A stretch of DNA of 64,000 bases. Source: Nonomuraea montanisoli. Its GTDB lineage: Bacteria; Actinomycetota; Actinomycetes; Streptosporangiales; Streptosporangiaceae. Below, piece by piece: positions 46,271 to 54,295 of the stretch; the stretch's first letter is position 1; every line of letters begins with the position of its first letter. The position numbers and the translations under genes were made by a program. The stretch spans positions 247,588 through 311,587 of the forward strand of contig NZ_JABWGN010000011.1 in NCBI RefSeq assembly GCF_013363975.1. The letters are read 5' to 3'. The notes beneath the pieces were generated by a model. The model was given only the letters and a program-made list of their open reading frames with translations, did not search any database and had not been told where the DNA came from.

Positions 46271-48088
46271 TCAGTCGCCGAGGCGGTCGGCGAGCTCCAG
46301 CCAGGCCGCCTCGACGTCGTCCTTCTGGGCCAGCACATCGCGTAGCTGCGCGTCCAGGGAGCCGAGCCTCTCGTAGTCGGCCGCCGCCTCGGCCATGGCC
46401 GCGTGCAGCTTGGCCTCCTGCTCGCCCAGCTTGTCGAGCTGCCGTTCGAGGCGGTTGAGCTCCTTGCGCAGCTCCCGTTCCTCCTTGGCCGAGAGCCCCG
46501 CGGGGGTTTCCGCCGGGCTGTCGAGCGCGTCCTTCGCGCCCAAGGTGCCCGAGGTGGTCGCTCCGACGCCGGTACGGGCCGTCAGCGCGGCTCCCGCCGC
46601 CCGCCGTTCGAGGTACTCGTCCACTCCACCCGGCAGCATCGACAGCCGCCCGTCGCCCAGCAGGGCCACCGAGCGGTCGGTGACGCGCTCCAGGAAGTAG
46701 CGGTCGTGGCTGACCAGGATCAGCGTGCCCGGCCAGCCGTCGAGCAGGTCCTCCAGCTCGTTCAGCGTCTCGATGTCGAGGTCGTTGGTCGGCTCGTCGA
46801 GCAGCAGCACGTTCGGGTCGTCCATGAGCAGCCGCAGGAGCTGCAGCCGCCGCCGCTCGCCGCCCGACAGGTCGCCGACGACCTTCCACTGCGCCTCGCC
46901 CTTGAACCCGAGGCGTTCGAGCAGTTGCGAGGCCGTCCACTCCTTCTTGCCGACCTGGATGTACTTGCGGATCTCCTCGACCGTCTCCAGCACGCGCCGC
47001 GCCGGGTCGAGCTCGGCCAGCTCCTGCGACAGGTGCGCCAGCCGCACCGTCCGGCCGCGCACGACCCGGCCCGAGTCGGCCTCCACCGTGCCGGCCAGCA
47101 GGCGCAGCACCGAGGACTTGCCGGAGCCGTTCACGCCGATCAGCCCGATGCGGTCGCCCGGCCCGAACTGCCACGTGGTGCGGTCGAGGACCAGCGGCCC
47201 CGCGCCGGGACCGCCGGCGTGCAGGGTGACGTCCTCCAGGTCGTACACGGTCTTGCCGAGCCGCGCCGTGGCGAACTTCACCAGCTCGACGCTCTCACGC
47301 GGCGGCGGCTCGTTCGCGATGAGCGCCTGGGCGGCCTCGATGCGGAACTTCGGCTTGGACGTACGGGCGGGCGGACCGCGCCGCAGCCAGGCGATCTCCT
47401 TGCGCATGAGGTTCTGCCGGCGCTCCTCGGCGGCCTGGGCGATGCGCGCCCGCTCGGCCTTGGCCAGCACGTACGCGGCGTACCCGCCCTCGTAGCGCTC
47501 GACCCGCCCGTCCACGACCTCCCAGGTGCGGGTGGACACGGCGTCGAGGAACCAGCGGTCGTGGGTCACCACCACCAGCGCGCTCCTGCGCCCGGACAGG
47601 TGCGCCGCCAGCCAGGCGATCGCCTCGATGTCGAGGTGGTTGGTGGGCTCGTCCAGCATGATCAGGTCGTGCTCGTCGATGAGCAGCCGGGCCAGCGCCG
47701 TGCGCCGCCGCTCGCCGCCGGACAGCTCGCCCGCCCTGGCGTCGAGGTCGAGGTCGCCGATGAGGTTGGCGAGGATCTCGCGGACGGCCTGGTCGCCGGC
47801 CCACTCGTGCTCCGCGCGGCCGCCGAGCACGATCTCGCGCACCGGCAGGGCCGGGTCGAGGTCGTCGTGCTGGGAGAGATGGCCGATGCGCAGGCCCCGC
47901 GTGTGGGTGACGCGGCCGCTGTCGGGCTTCACGCCACCGGCCACGACCGACATCAGCGTGGTCTTGCCACCGCCGTTGCGGCCGACGACGCCGATGCGCT
48001 CACCGGCGCTGACGCCGAGGGAGACGTCGTCGAGGAGCGGCTTGGGGCCGTAGGCATGGGAGACGGACTCGAGATTGACCAGATTCAT
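46271..48088 (-). CDS. ABC-F family ATPase (Uup-like)
   Basis: A 605-residue soluble twin-ATPase without membrane domains. ABC1: VVGRNGGGKTTLM, LSGGERRRTALARLL, DLIMLDEPTNHLDIE. ABC2: IGVNGSGKSSVLRLL, LSGGERRRLQLLRLL, VLLLDEPTNDLDIETL. The interdomain linker (LMRKEIAWLRRGPPARTSKPK) and a C-terminal coiled coil (KEERELRKELNRLERQLDKL) place it near Uup/ABC-F proteins acting on ribosomes or DNA branches. It is downstream of ispE on the same strand with a 21-nt repeat array between. Confidence 0.92.
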   Translation of the reverse strand: MNLVNLESVSHAYGPKPLLDDVSLGVSAGERIGVVGRNGGGKTTLMSVVAGGVKPDSGRVTHTRGLRIGHLSQHDDLDPALPVREIVLGGRAEHEWAGDQAVREILANLIGDLDLDARAGELSGGERRRTALARLLIDEHDLIMLDEPTNHLDIEAIAWLAAHLSGRRSALVVVTHDRWFLDAVSTRTWEVVDGRVERYEGGYAAYVLAKAERARIAQAAEERRQNLMRKEIAWLRRGPPARTSKPKFRIEAAQALIANEPPPRESVELVKFATARLGKTVYDLEDVTLHAGGPGAGPLVLDRTTWQFGPGDRIGLIGVNGSGKSSVLRLLAGTVEADSGRVVRGRTVRLAHLSQELAELDPARRVLETVEEIRKYIQVGKKEWTASQLLERLGFKGEAQWKVVGDLSGGERRRLQLLRLLMDDPNVLLLDEPTNDLDIETLNELEDLLDGWPGTLILVSHDRYFLERVTDRSVALLGDGRLSMLPGGVDEYLERRAAGAALTARTGVGATTSGTLGAKDALDSPAETPAGLSAKEERELRKELNRLERQLDKLGEQEAKLHAAMAEAAADYERLGSLDAQLRDVLAQKDDVEAAWLELADRLGD

Positions 48089-48129
48089 CGTCCCACCAGC
48101 GTATCGGCCCCCACGGGGGTGGCGATCCC

Positions 48130-48213
48130 GTGGGCCGCTTCAGGATCTCCGTGGGCCGCTTCAGGACCTCAGTGGGCCGCTTCAGGACCTCAGTGGACCG
48201 CTTCAGGACCTCA
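48130..48213 (-). repeat. Four 21-nt repeats ending in the ispE stop codon
   Basis: Copies at 48130-48150, 48151-48171, 48172-48192 and 48193-48213. The plus-strand unit is GTGGGCCGCTTCAGGACCTC plus A. The TCA at 48211-48213 is the ispE TGA. Since 21 is a multiple of three, in-frame TGA codons follow at 48190 and 48169: a triple stop ladder. The oldest copy has TCC in that place. Confidence 0.9.
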
Positions 48214-49113
48214 GGAGGGGCGTGGGCCCGGGACGGGGCCGTGGGCGGCGAGGGCCGTGCGGCAGGTGGGCAGATGCGACAGTGTGTCGGCCAGGCGCAG
48301 GGCGTGGTCGGCGTCGGTGGCGAGGAAGGCGCAGGTGGGGCCGGAGCCGGACACGAGAGCGCCCAGGGCGCCGGCCCGGCGGCCCGCCTCCAGGGTGTCG
48401 CTCAGGTCGGGGCGCAGGGAGAGCGCCGCGCTCTGCAGGTCGTTGCCGAGCTGCCCGCCCAGCGCCTCGGCGTCGCCGGTGCGCAGCGCCGCCAGCAGCG
48501 GCTCGCTGAGCTGGGGCCACGGCACCTCGACGCCCGCCGTCTCACGCAGCCGGTCGCACTCCGCGTACACCTTGGCGGTGGACAGGCCCTCCCTGGCCAC
48601 GGCGAACGCCCAGTGGAACTGCCCGCCCGTCGGCACGTCGCTCAGCCGCTCGCCGCGCCCGGTGCCGACCGCCGTCCCTCCGAGCAGCGAGAACGGCACG
48701 TCGCTGCCCAGGTCGGCGGCGATCTCCATGAGGTCCTCCAGCGGCAGGCCGAGACCCCAGAGCTCGTTGCACGCCACCAGCGCGCCCGCCGCGTCGGCGC
48801 TGCCCCCGGCCATGCCGCCGGCGACCGGGATGGACTTGTGGATGACGAGCTGGGCTCCGTAGGTGCGTCCGGCGTGCTTGGCGAGGGCGCGGGCGGCCTG
48901 GATGGCGAGGTTGCCGTCGTCGACCGGCACCTGGTCGGCCCAGTCACCCGCCACCGACACGGTGATGGACTCGGACTCCTTGGCGACGACCTCGTCGAAG
49001 ACGGACACGGCGTGGAAGACGTTGACCAGGTCGTGATAGCCGTCCTCGCGCAGCGGCCCCACGGACAACTGGACGTTGACCTTCGCGGGCACCCGTACGG
49101 TCACCGAACTCAT
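48211..49113 (-). CDS. ispE: 4-diphosphocytidyl-2-C-methyl-D-erythritol kinase
   Basis: A 300-residue GHMP kinase of the MEP isoprenoid pathway. VRVPAKVNVQLSVGPLREDG (substrate), KSIPVAGGMAGGSADAAGAL (ATP loop) and ALVSGSGPTCAFLA (motif 3) are seen. ATG 49113 (MSSVTVRVPAK) is preferred over 49152, which adds a non-homologous extension. In actinobacteria ispE normally follows ksgA directly; here ~5 kb of other genes separate them. Confidence 0.93.
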   Translation of the reverse strand: MSSVTVRVPAKVNVQLSVGPLREDGYHDLVNVFHAVSVFDEVVAKESESITVSVAGDWADQVPVDDGNLAIQAARALAKHAGRTYGAQLVIHKSIPVAGGMAGGSADAAGALVACNELWGLGLPLEDLMEIAADLGSDVPFSLLGGTAVGTGRGERLSDVPTGGQFHWAFAVAREGLSTAKVYAECDRLRETAGVEVPWPQLSEPLLAALRTGDAEALGGQLGNDLQSAALSLRPDLSDTLEAGRRAGALGALVSGSGPTCAFLATDADHALRLADTLSHLPTCRTALAAHGPVPGPRPS

Positions 49114-49332
49114 GAATCTTCTGCCACTCTCATCGCCTGCCGGGAAGGACACCCGATGGTATACGGGCGCGTAGCCCGGTCACGCGGTTCTCCGGGAAGT
49201 GACCGGGGGATCACCGCGGGAGTGTGCGCCATTGTACGGTTATGTGCTGAACTGGGGTTTTGCGCGCTGGGTGGGCTTGGTGGGCTCGCTGGGCGCGGCG
49301 GCTCGCGGGGCTCTCGCGGACTCGGCAGCTCA

Positions 49333-49431
49333 GCGGGCTCAGCGGGCTCAGCGGGCTCGGCGGGCTCGGCGGGCTAGGTGGCTCGGTAGGGGCTCTGCGG
49401 GCTCGGTTGGGCTTTGCGGGCTCGGTTGGGA
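49333..49431 (+). repeat. 9-nt and 20-nt repeats upstream of the arginase-family gene
   Basis: GCGGGCTCA/GCGGGCTCG repeats five times (49333-49377), then a 20-nt unit containing TGCGGGCTCGGTTGGG occurs twice (49393-49431). They lie in the 360-nt gap 49114-49473, where no gene or clear promoter is visible. Confidence 0.8.
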
Positions 49432-49473
49432 GGCATGGTGGGGCAGACGGTCGCGGCTGCGGCGAGGTCCGAC

Positions 49474-50268
49474 GTGACGGTCGTCGAGGTGCCGCAGTGG
49501 CGTGGCTCCGGCGCGCCCACGGCCGAGCGGCTGCGCGAGGGCGCGAAGCTGCTGGCCGACATGATGCCCGCCACTCACCGCGTACGCGTGGAGGTCGATG
49601 ACGACGACCTGCCGGAGACGGCGGCGCGGGTACGGTCGGCGGTGTCGGGGGCCGCGGGCTTCGTCGTCACGGCAGGAGGCGACTGCGGGGTCGAGCTGGA
49701 GCCCGTGGCGGAGGCGATGCGGCGTCACGGCGACCGGCTGGTGGTCGTGTGGTTCGACGCGCACGGAGACCTCAACACCCCGGCCACGTCGCCGTCGGGC
49801 GCCTTCCACGGCATGGTGCTGCGCGCGTTGACGGGCGAGGGCCCCGCCGGCCTGGTGGCGGACGCCCCGCTGGACCCGCGCCGGATCGTCCTCGCCGCCG
49901 TCCGCGACCTGGACCCGGGAGAGATCGCGTTCATCGAGGCCACGGGCATCCGGCGGGTCACCGGGCCGGATCCGGCCGCCCTGACGGAGGCGATCGCGGC
50001 GGCGACGCCTCCCGGCCGGAGCGCGGCCGTCTACATCCACATCGACCTGGACGTGCTGGACCCGCGCGCCTTCGCCGCCGTCGGCTCCCCCGCCCCCGGC
50101 GGCCTGCAGCCGGACCAGCTCCTCGCCATGGTCGAGGCGACCGCGAACCGCTTCGAGGTGGCCGGGCTCGGCATCACCGAGTACGAGCCGTCCCGCCCCG
50201 AGGACCAGGCCCTCCTCGCCTCCCTCGTCCCGAGCCTGGTGGAGGCGTGCACCGCCCCGAGAACCTGA
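49474..50268 (+). CDS. Arginase/agmatinase-family (ureohydrolase) protein
   Basis: A 264-residue ureohydrolase-fold protein with metal motifs VVTAGGDCGVEL, VVWFDAHGDLNTP and YIHIDLDVLDP, giving the Asp/His ligands of a binuclear Mn site. The first motif has Cys in place of the usual His (G-G-D-C for G-G-D-H), common in a divergent actinobacterial subgroup, so arginine may not be the substrate. GTG 49474 has GAGG 6 nt upstream; ATG 49435 is open but its GGGAGG is too close. Repeats abut both ends of the gene. Confidence 0.82.
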   Translation: MTVVEVPQWRGSGAPTAERLREGAKLLADMMPATHRVRVEVDDDDLPETAARVRSAVSGAAGFVVTAGGDCGVELEPVAEAMRRHGDRLVVVWFDAHGDLNTPATSPSGAFHGMVLRALTGEGPAGLVADAPLDPRRIVLAAVRDLDPGEIAFIEATGIRRVTGPDPAALTEAIAAATPPGRSAAVYIHIDLDVLDPRAFAAVGSPAPGGLQPDQLLAMVEATANRFEVAGLGITEYEPSRPEDQALLASLVPSLVEACTAPRT

Positions 50269-50420
50269 GACCGGGGGAGGGTGGAGACGCCAGGCCACCC
50301 CGAAAAACTGAGCCCCGGGGACGGCGAAGAGGCCACACCACCCCAAAGACCCGAGACCCCGAAACGACGAAGACACCACGCCACCCCAAAGACCCGAGAC
50401 CCGAGGCCCGGGGCTTTTCC
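50261..50420 (+). repeat. 43-nt tandem repeats starting at the arginase-family stop
   Basis: The motif (C/A)CTGAGACC or CCCGAGACC occurs at 43-nt steps: TGA at 50266 (the stop) and 50309, CGA at 50352 and 50395. Units also share CCACCCCAAAGACC and GACGAAGA. The array fills the gap to the GNAT gene's stop at 50421. Confidence 0.85.
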
Positions 50421-50993
50421 TCAGTCGTCGGTGTCGAGGCGGGCGTGCATGTGCATGTCGTGCCAGCCGTCGGCATGCAGGGCCTCGCGGCGTTTGACGC
50501 CCTCCAGGGCGAACCCGGCCGCCTCTGCCACCCGGCACGACGCCGGGTTGGCCGTGGAGTGGTTCAGCTCCATGCGGTGCAGCCCGAGCGCGGCGAAGGA
50601 CCACGCGGTCACGGCTGACAGGGCTCGCGGGGCGATCCGACGGCCGCGCGCCGCCGGCAGCACCCAGTACGACACCTCGGCCACCCCGTCGCGGAAGTCC
50701 AGCCGGCGCAGGCTCACCTGGCCGACGACCGCCCCCGCGTCCACCACGGCCCATCCGGCGCCGGTCTCCTGACGCCAGCGCCCGGGCCAGGACTGGATCC
50801 AGTCGTGGGCCTCCTCGTCGGTCATGGACCGGCAGTGCCAGCGCTGGATGGCCGGATCGGCGTATCCCGCCAGGACGGCGGACCGGTCGGACTGCTGCCA
50901 GGGCCGAAGCAGGACGCCTCGGGCATCGATCGTGGGCTGCGCGAGCGTCGCCATCCTGCCGGCGGACAACGAGGGTCGAACGAGCAAGGGCAC
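50421..50993 (-). CDS. GNAT-family N-acetyltransferase (RimJ/RimL type)
   Basis: A 190-residue acetyltransferase: VLLRPWQQSDRSAVLAGYADPAIQRW (alpha1-2), GQVSLRRLDFRDGVAEVSYWVLP (beta4), ARGRRIAPRALSAVTAWSFAALG (acetyl-CoA loop R-x-x-R-x-A) and NPASCRVAEAAGFALEGVKR. This is the ribosomal-protein/small-molecule acetyltransferase subgroup. GTG 50993 lies 6 nt after a GATAAT -10, so a leaderless start is likely; ATG 50954 is an internal alternative. Confidence 0.85.
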   Translation of the reverse strand: MPLLVRPSLSAGRMATLAQPTIDARGVLLRPWQQSDRSAVLAGYADPAIQRWHCRSMTDEEAHDWIQSWPGRWRQETGAGWAVVDAGAVVGQVSLRRLDFRDGVAEVSYWVLPAARGRRIAPRALSAVTAWSFAALGLHRMELNHSTANPASCRVAEAAGFALEGVKRREALHADGWHDMHMHARLDTDD

Positions 50994-50999
50994 GCGCCG

Positions 51000-51005
51000 A
51001 TTATC
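51000..51005 (-). promoter_or_regulatory. -10 element of the GNAT gene
   Basis: GATAAT on the minus strand, 6 nt before GTG 50993. Transcription would begin at or next to the start codon. No good -35 is seen. Confidence 0.45.
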
Positions 51006-51190
51006 CCGGTGAACAGCCTGCCCCGGGGGCGCGGTCAGCGGACCGGGCACACCGCGAGGCGCTTCCGGCCGGGTGTGGCCCGGGAATCGCCGACCGTCTC
51101 CTCCCCCGGCCACCGCGTGCGCCGGAGGCGTTCCGATGGGCCGTCCATCGTGCGGACCACCCATCGTGCGGACCACGCTGACCACGCGGT

Positions 51191-51385
51191 GTCGTGCCAG
51201 CGACCACCTCAGCACGGCAACGGCCCAGCACCGCGCCAGCAACCACCACAGCACAGCAACCGCCCAGCACCGCGCCAGCGACCACCACAGCACGGCAACG
51301 GCCCAGCGTCGTGTCAGCGACCACCACAGCACGGCAACGGCCCAGCGTCGTGTCAGCGACCGCATCAGCACGGTGACGGCCCTGC
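51191..51385 (-). repeat. Five 39-nt tandem repeats upstream of the GNAT gene
   Basis: The plus-strand unit is GTCGTGTCAGCGACCACCAC plus AGCACGGCAACGGCCCAGC, five copies with slight changes. As 39 is a multiple of three, it keeps several frames open on both strands (for example WSLARCWAVAVLW repeats). The 576-nt gap 50994-51569 holds no convincing gene besides this. Confidence 0.9.
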
Positions 51386-51569
51386 GTCAGAGCGGTCGGC
51401 GATCGTAAAGGCCATGAACGGAACGGCGACTGAGGCCCTGAGCCCGGGGGCGATCCGCTTTGGCGATCCGACCTGAGCGATCCAGACACCCTGCGGCACT
51501 CCCAGGACCTCATTCCACCAACGGCCCGTTCGATCTGAACCTCGTGACAACTTTCGAAGGAGCACCGCC

Positions 51570-51971
51570 ATGTCCGTCACCCTCACCGACCAGAACGCCC
51601 AGACCCTCCGGACCGCCGGCTGGGGCGTCGTCTCGCTGGTGGCCGTCGCCGGTGCCGACGGCTCGGCCCACAAGGTCGCCACGGCCGCCTCCATCGCTCT
51701 GTCCTCCGCGACCGGGCCGGTCGGGCACGTGCTCAACAAGGCGCCGAAGGGCCTGAAGGGCAAGACCACCGCCGAAATCGCCGACCAGGTACTGCCGGCC
51801 CTGACGGCCTCGATGAGCCTGCTCAACCAGCAGGATCCGGCAGAAGCCGACAACTTCCGCCGCACCGTCCTCGTCGCCGTCGATGCCGCAGCCTGGGCCC
51901 AGAAGGGCGAGCCCACCCCCATCCTCGCCGAGATGGCCCGCAAGATCACCGAGGCCCTCGACGCTGCCTGA
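51570..51971 (+). CDS. Small hypothetical protein
   Basis: A 133-residue protein with GAAGGAG 6 nt before the ATG, so it is probably expressed. Composition is normal: helical, Ala-rich, no signal peptide or membrane span. Features: QTLRTAGWGVVSLVAVAGA near the start, KGLKGKTTAEIADQVLPALTASMSLL in the middle and TPILAEMARKITEALDAA at the end. I do not recognise the family. It stands alone between two repeat-rich gaps. Confidence 0.6.
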   Translation: MSVTLTDQNAQTLRTAGWGVVSLVAVAGADGSAHKVATAASIALSSATGPVGHVLNKAPKGLKGKTTAEIADQVLPALTASMSLLNQQDPAEADNFRRTVLVAVDAAAWAQKGEPTPILAEMARKITEALDAA

Positions 51972-52774
51972 TGGATGTCCACCTGCACAGTCACCGCTCG
52001 GTCGCAGGGGTCCCGTCCGGACCCCTGCGACGCGACTGCGTGGTGGTTCAGGAGATGACGTCCACGAAAGCGGCCCCGGTCACACCCGGCCGCCCGCCTC
52101 CTTACGGCCGCAAGGCCAGGTGAGATCCCCCGACCTGGCCCGACCCGATCCAACCTGGCACGCCCCAATCCGACCTGAGCTGAGCTGAGCTGGGACTGGG
52201 CTGAGCTGGGCCGAGCCGAGCCGAGCCGAACTGAGCCTGGACTGAGCTGAGCTGAGCTGAGAACTGGGCCGAGCTGAGAACTGGGCCGAGCTGAGAACTG
52301 GGCCGAGCTGAGGCCTGGGCTGACCTGAGCTGACCTGAGCTGACCTGAGCGGAGCTGACCTGAGCGATCACACGTTCATCACCGCGCTGATGAGCGGCAA
52401 GCTCCTGCCGACGGCGCTGCTGGCCGATACGTGCACGCCGGAGTCCAAGGCTGGCGTCGAGGGCGCTGGCGCCGCCACGCAGTGGCACCGAGTGACGACC
52501 GAATGACATCGGTGGTGCCTTGTGGCGCTGCGTCATGACGCCCTGCGGGGCGGCGTGCTTCGGCTACCGCGTGACATGCAAGAGGGTTTGGTGCGTAGTC
52601 ATCATGCGTCGCGAGGACCTCAGGCAGATCCGAGCACGTTGTACCGCTTCGGCAGGACCCCGCCCAGCCTGGTCACGCCTTCAAGCACCGCAGGCGTAGT
52701 CCCACCCGGATCCCGTCCCGACAGAAGGCTGGGCGGCGCGGCCCCTCCCAGCGGTCGGGTGGGACGTCGTGGGG
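51972..52774. other. 803-nt region without a gene; short tandem repeats
   Basis: 52163-52375 is built of short units related to GAGCTG: a 17-nt unit GAGCTGAGAACTGGGCC three times (52254-52304) and TGACCTGAGC three times (52321-52350). At 52376-52506 an open stretch reads HTFITALMSGKLLPTALLA in frame and ends in TGA, with no start codon or ribosome site; it could be a gene remnant but I cannot name it. A nested hairpin occupies 52699-52765. Confidence 0.55.
52699..52765 (-). terminator. Nested hairpin after the NlpC/P60 gene
   Basis: GTCCCACCCG (52699-52708) pairs with CGGGTGGGAC (52756-52765); inside, GCTGGG (52728-52733) pairs with CCCAGC (52747-52752). It starts 10 nt after the stop at 52775. 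No T-run; a structured 3' end or GC-type terminator. Confidence 0.45.
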
Positions 52775-53986
52775 TCAGCCTGGGCGTACGGCGCCTCGGT
52801 AGCGAGGGCGGTAGTGGGATGAGTCGAGGAAGCTGGTCTTGCGTACTACGTCTCCGGTCTTCGGGGCGTGGATCATGATGCCGTCGCCGAGGTAGAGGCC
52901 CACGTGCGTGGGGTCTCCCGTGCCTCCGCCGAAGAAGACCAGGTCGCCCTTGCGCAGGGCGGTCACCGGCACTCGGTGGCCTTGGCGGAATTGCGAGCCG
53001 GTGTAGTGGCCGAGCTTCACGCCTGCCTTGGACCAGGCGTACAGGGTGAGGCCGCTGCAGTCGAAGCCTGTGGTGCCGGCGCCTCTGCCGACGCCTCTGG
53101 TCGGGCCTGTGGAGGCGCCGCCGCCCCAGGAGAACGGGGTGCCGAGTTGGTCCAGGGCAGCGGCTACGGCGATTTCGCCGCTGGTGCGGGTGTCTGCGCG
53201 GTCCGTCTTGTCTGCCCGGTCTCTCTTGTCACTGTGCTCTGAGTAGCCTCCGTACTCCGACTTGGCTCCCTGGTCGCGGTTGGTTTCCTGGTCGTGGGTG
53301 TCTGCGGGGCGGGGAGGCGTCGGTGCATGCCTGCGGGGCTTCTGGCTTGTCGTGGTGCTCGGCAGGCCAGTGCTCGGCAGCTCTTGGGTGGGGTGGAGAT
53401 CCGGAAGGGGCTGGCCGTAGGTCGGGGGTATCGGGAGGGCGGGGGGCTGGGGCGTGGGGAGTTCGGGGTGTTGTGGCGGGTTGGGGTTGTCGGGTGCTTC
53501 GTTCTGGAAGCTTCGCCAAAGAGGTTGTGGCCTCCATCCCGAAGGCGTGGCCCGGTATGGCCACAGCGGCCACCATGTGGGGAAGGTGGGCGGCGTCGGG
53601 GTGGGGTGGGTGATGGTGATGCCTGCTCGATCGAGGGCCGCCGTCAGAGGTGGGCTTCCCTCGCACGCCTGAGGAGGGAGGGTCACCACGAGGCGCACCT
53701 CCCCCTGGGCGAGGCTGCCGGGGCGGGCCGCGAAGAGGATCGGCCGGGCGGTGCCCTTGAGGTGGCGGGGTCTGCTGCTGGACAGGGCGTCCGGGTCGGT
53801 CAGATGCCGGTCGGTCAGGAGCCTTGCGTACGTCTTGGAGAGCGTGACCGTGCCGAAGCAAGGTGCGGTCGTGGGCGTGGCGGACGCCGGGCCTGGCAGG
53901 GCGGTGAGGCCGGCGAACAGGCTGCCGCCGATCGCCACCGAGGCGCGGCAGAGCAGGGACGGGGTGAGGACGGGACGGGGGGACAT
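52775..53986 (-). CDS. Secreted NlpC/P60 cell-wall endopeptidase
   Basis: A 403-residue protein with an N-terminal signal peptide ending near GPASA. A Pro-rich segment (~130-215) and a polar Asp/Arg/Lys-rich spacer (~215-270) lead to a C-terminal NlpC/P60 domain: LGTPFSWGGG, TGFDCSGLTLYAWSKAG (catalytic Cys), KGDLVFFGGGTGDPTHVGLYLGD (catalytic His) and MIHAPKTGDVV. It would cleave D-Glu-diaminopimelate bonds in peptidoglycan. The Pro-rich part may span the wall. It is an isolated gene in the space between ispE and ksgA. Confidence 0.9.
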   Translation of the reverse strand: MSPRPVLTPSLLCRASVAIGGSLFAGLTALPGPASATPTTAPCFGTVTLSKTYARLLTDRHLTDPDALSSSRPRHLKGTARPILFAARPGSLAQGEVRLVVTLPPQACEGSPPLTAALDRAGITITHPTPTPPTFPTWWPLWPYRATPSGWRPQPLWRSFQNEAPDNPNPPQHPELPTPQPPALPIPPTYGQPLPDLHPTQELPSTGLPSTTTSQKPRRHAPTPPRPADTHDQETNRDQGAKSEYGGYSEHSDKRDRADKTDRADTRTSGEIAVAAALDQLGTPFSWGGGASTGPTRGVGRGAGTTGFDCSGLTLYAWSKAGVKLGHYTGSQFRQGHRVPVTALRKGDLVFFGGGTGDPTHVGLYLGDGIMIHAPKTGDVVRKTSFLDSSHYRPRYRGAVRPG

Positions 53987-54113
53987 GGGGGCCTCCGGTG
54001 CCGGTGAAGGGTGGAGGCCTCAGGATCGGTCGGGCGGTGGTTGGGTCGGGGGGCCGAGCGGGGTTCTGGGGATAAGGGGGCGGTGGTGGTGGCGGGCTGT
54101 GGAAAAGCTCGTT

Positions 54114-54295
54114 CGGGCTTCGGGCTTCGGGCTTCGGGTTCCGGGCTTCGGGCTCCGGGCTCCGGGCTCCGGGCTCCGGGCTCCGGGCTCCGCAACAGTC
54201 ACAGGTCACGGGTCACCCCAGTCACGGGTCACCCCGTCACGGGTCACCAGCCGCCAGCCGCCAGTCACCGATCACCAGCCGCCGGTCACCAGTCA
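54114..54295 (-). repeat. Heptamer, 16/17-nt and 21-nt repeats up to the ksgA stop
   Basis: CGGGCTT/CGGGCTC heptamers repeat about eleven times (54114-54190). Then GTCACGGGTCACCCC recurs at 16-17 nt, and finally 21-nt units end at the ksgA stop: TCA at 54272 and 54293 (in frame on the minus strand) and 54265/54286. The gap 53987-54292 contains nothing else. Confidence 0.85.

Noticed and set aside
51191..51385. CRISPR array
   Set aside because: The 39-nt copies are contiguous with no unique spacers, unit lengths differ between arrays in the window, and no cas gene is present.
51181..51476. N-terminal extension of the GNAT protein or a separate Trp-rich peptide
   Set aside because: The frame is open only because the repeat unit is a multiple of three; no ribosome site, and the GNAT fold begins near 50993.
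52376..52506. Fragment of a transposase or other gene
   Set aside because: The short open stretch lacks a start and I could not match it to any family; kept only as a remark in the intergenic entry.
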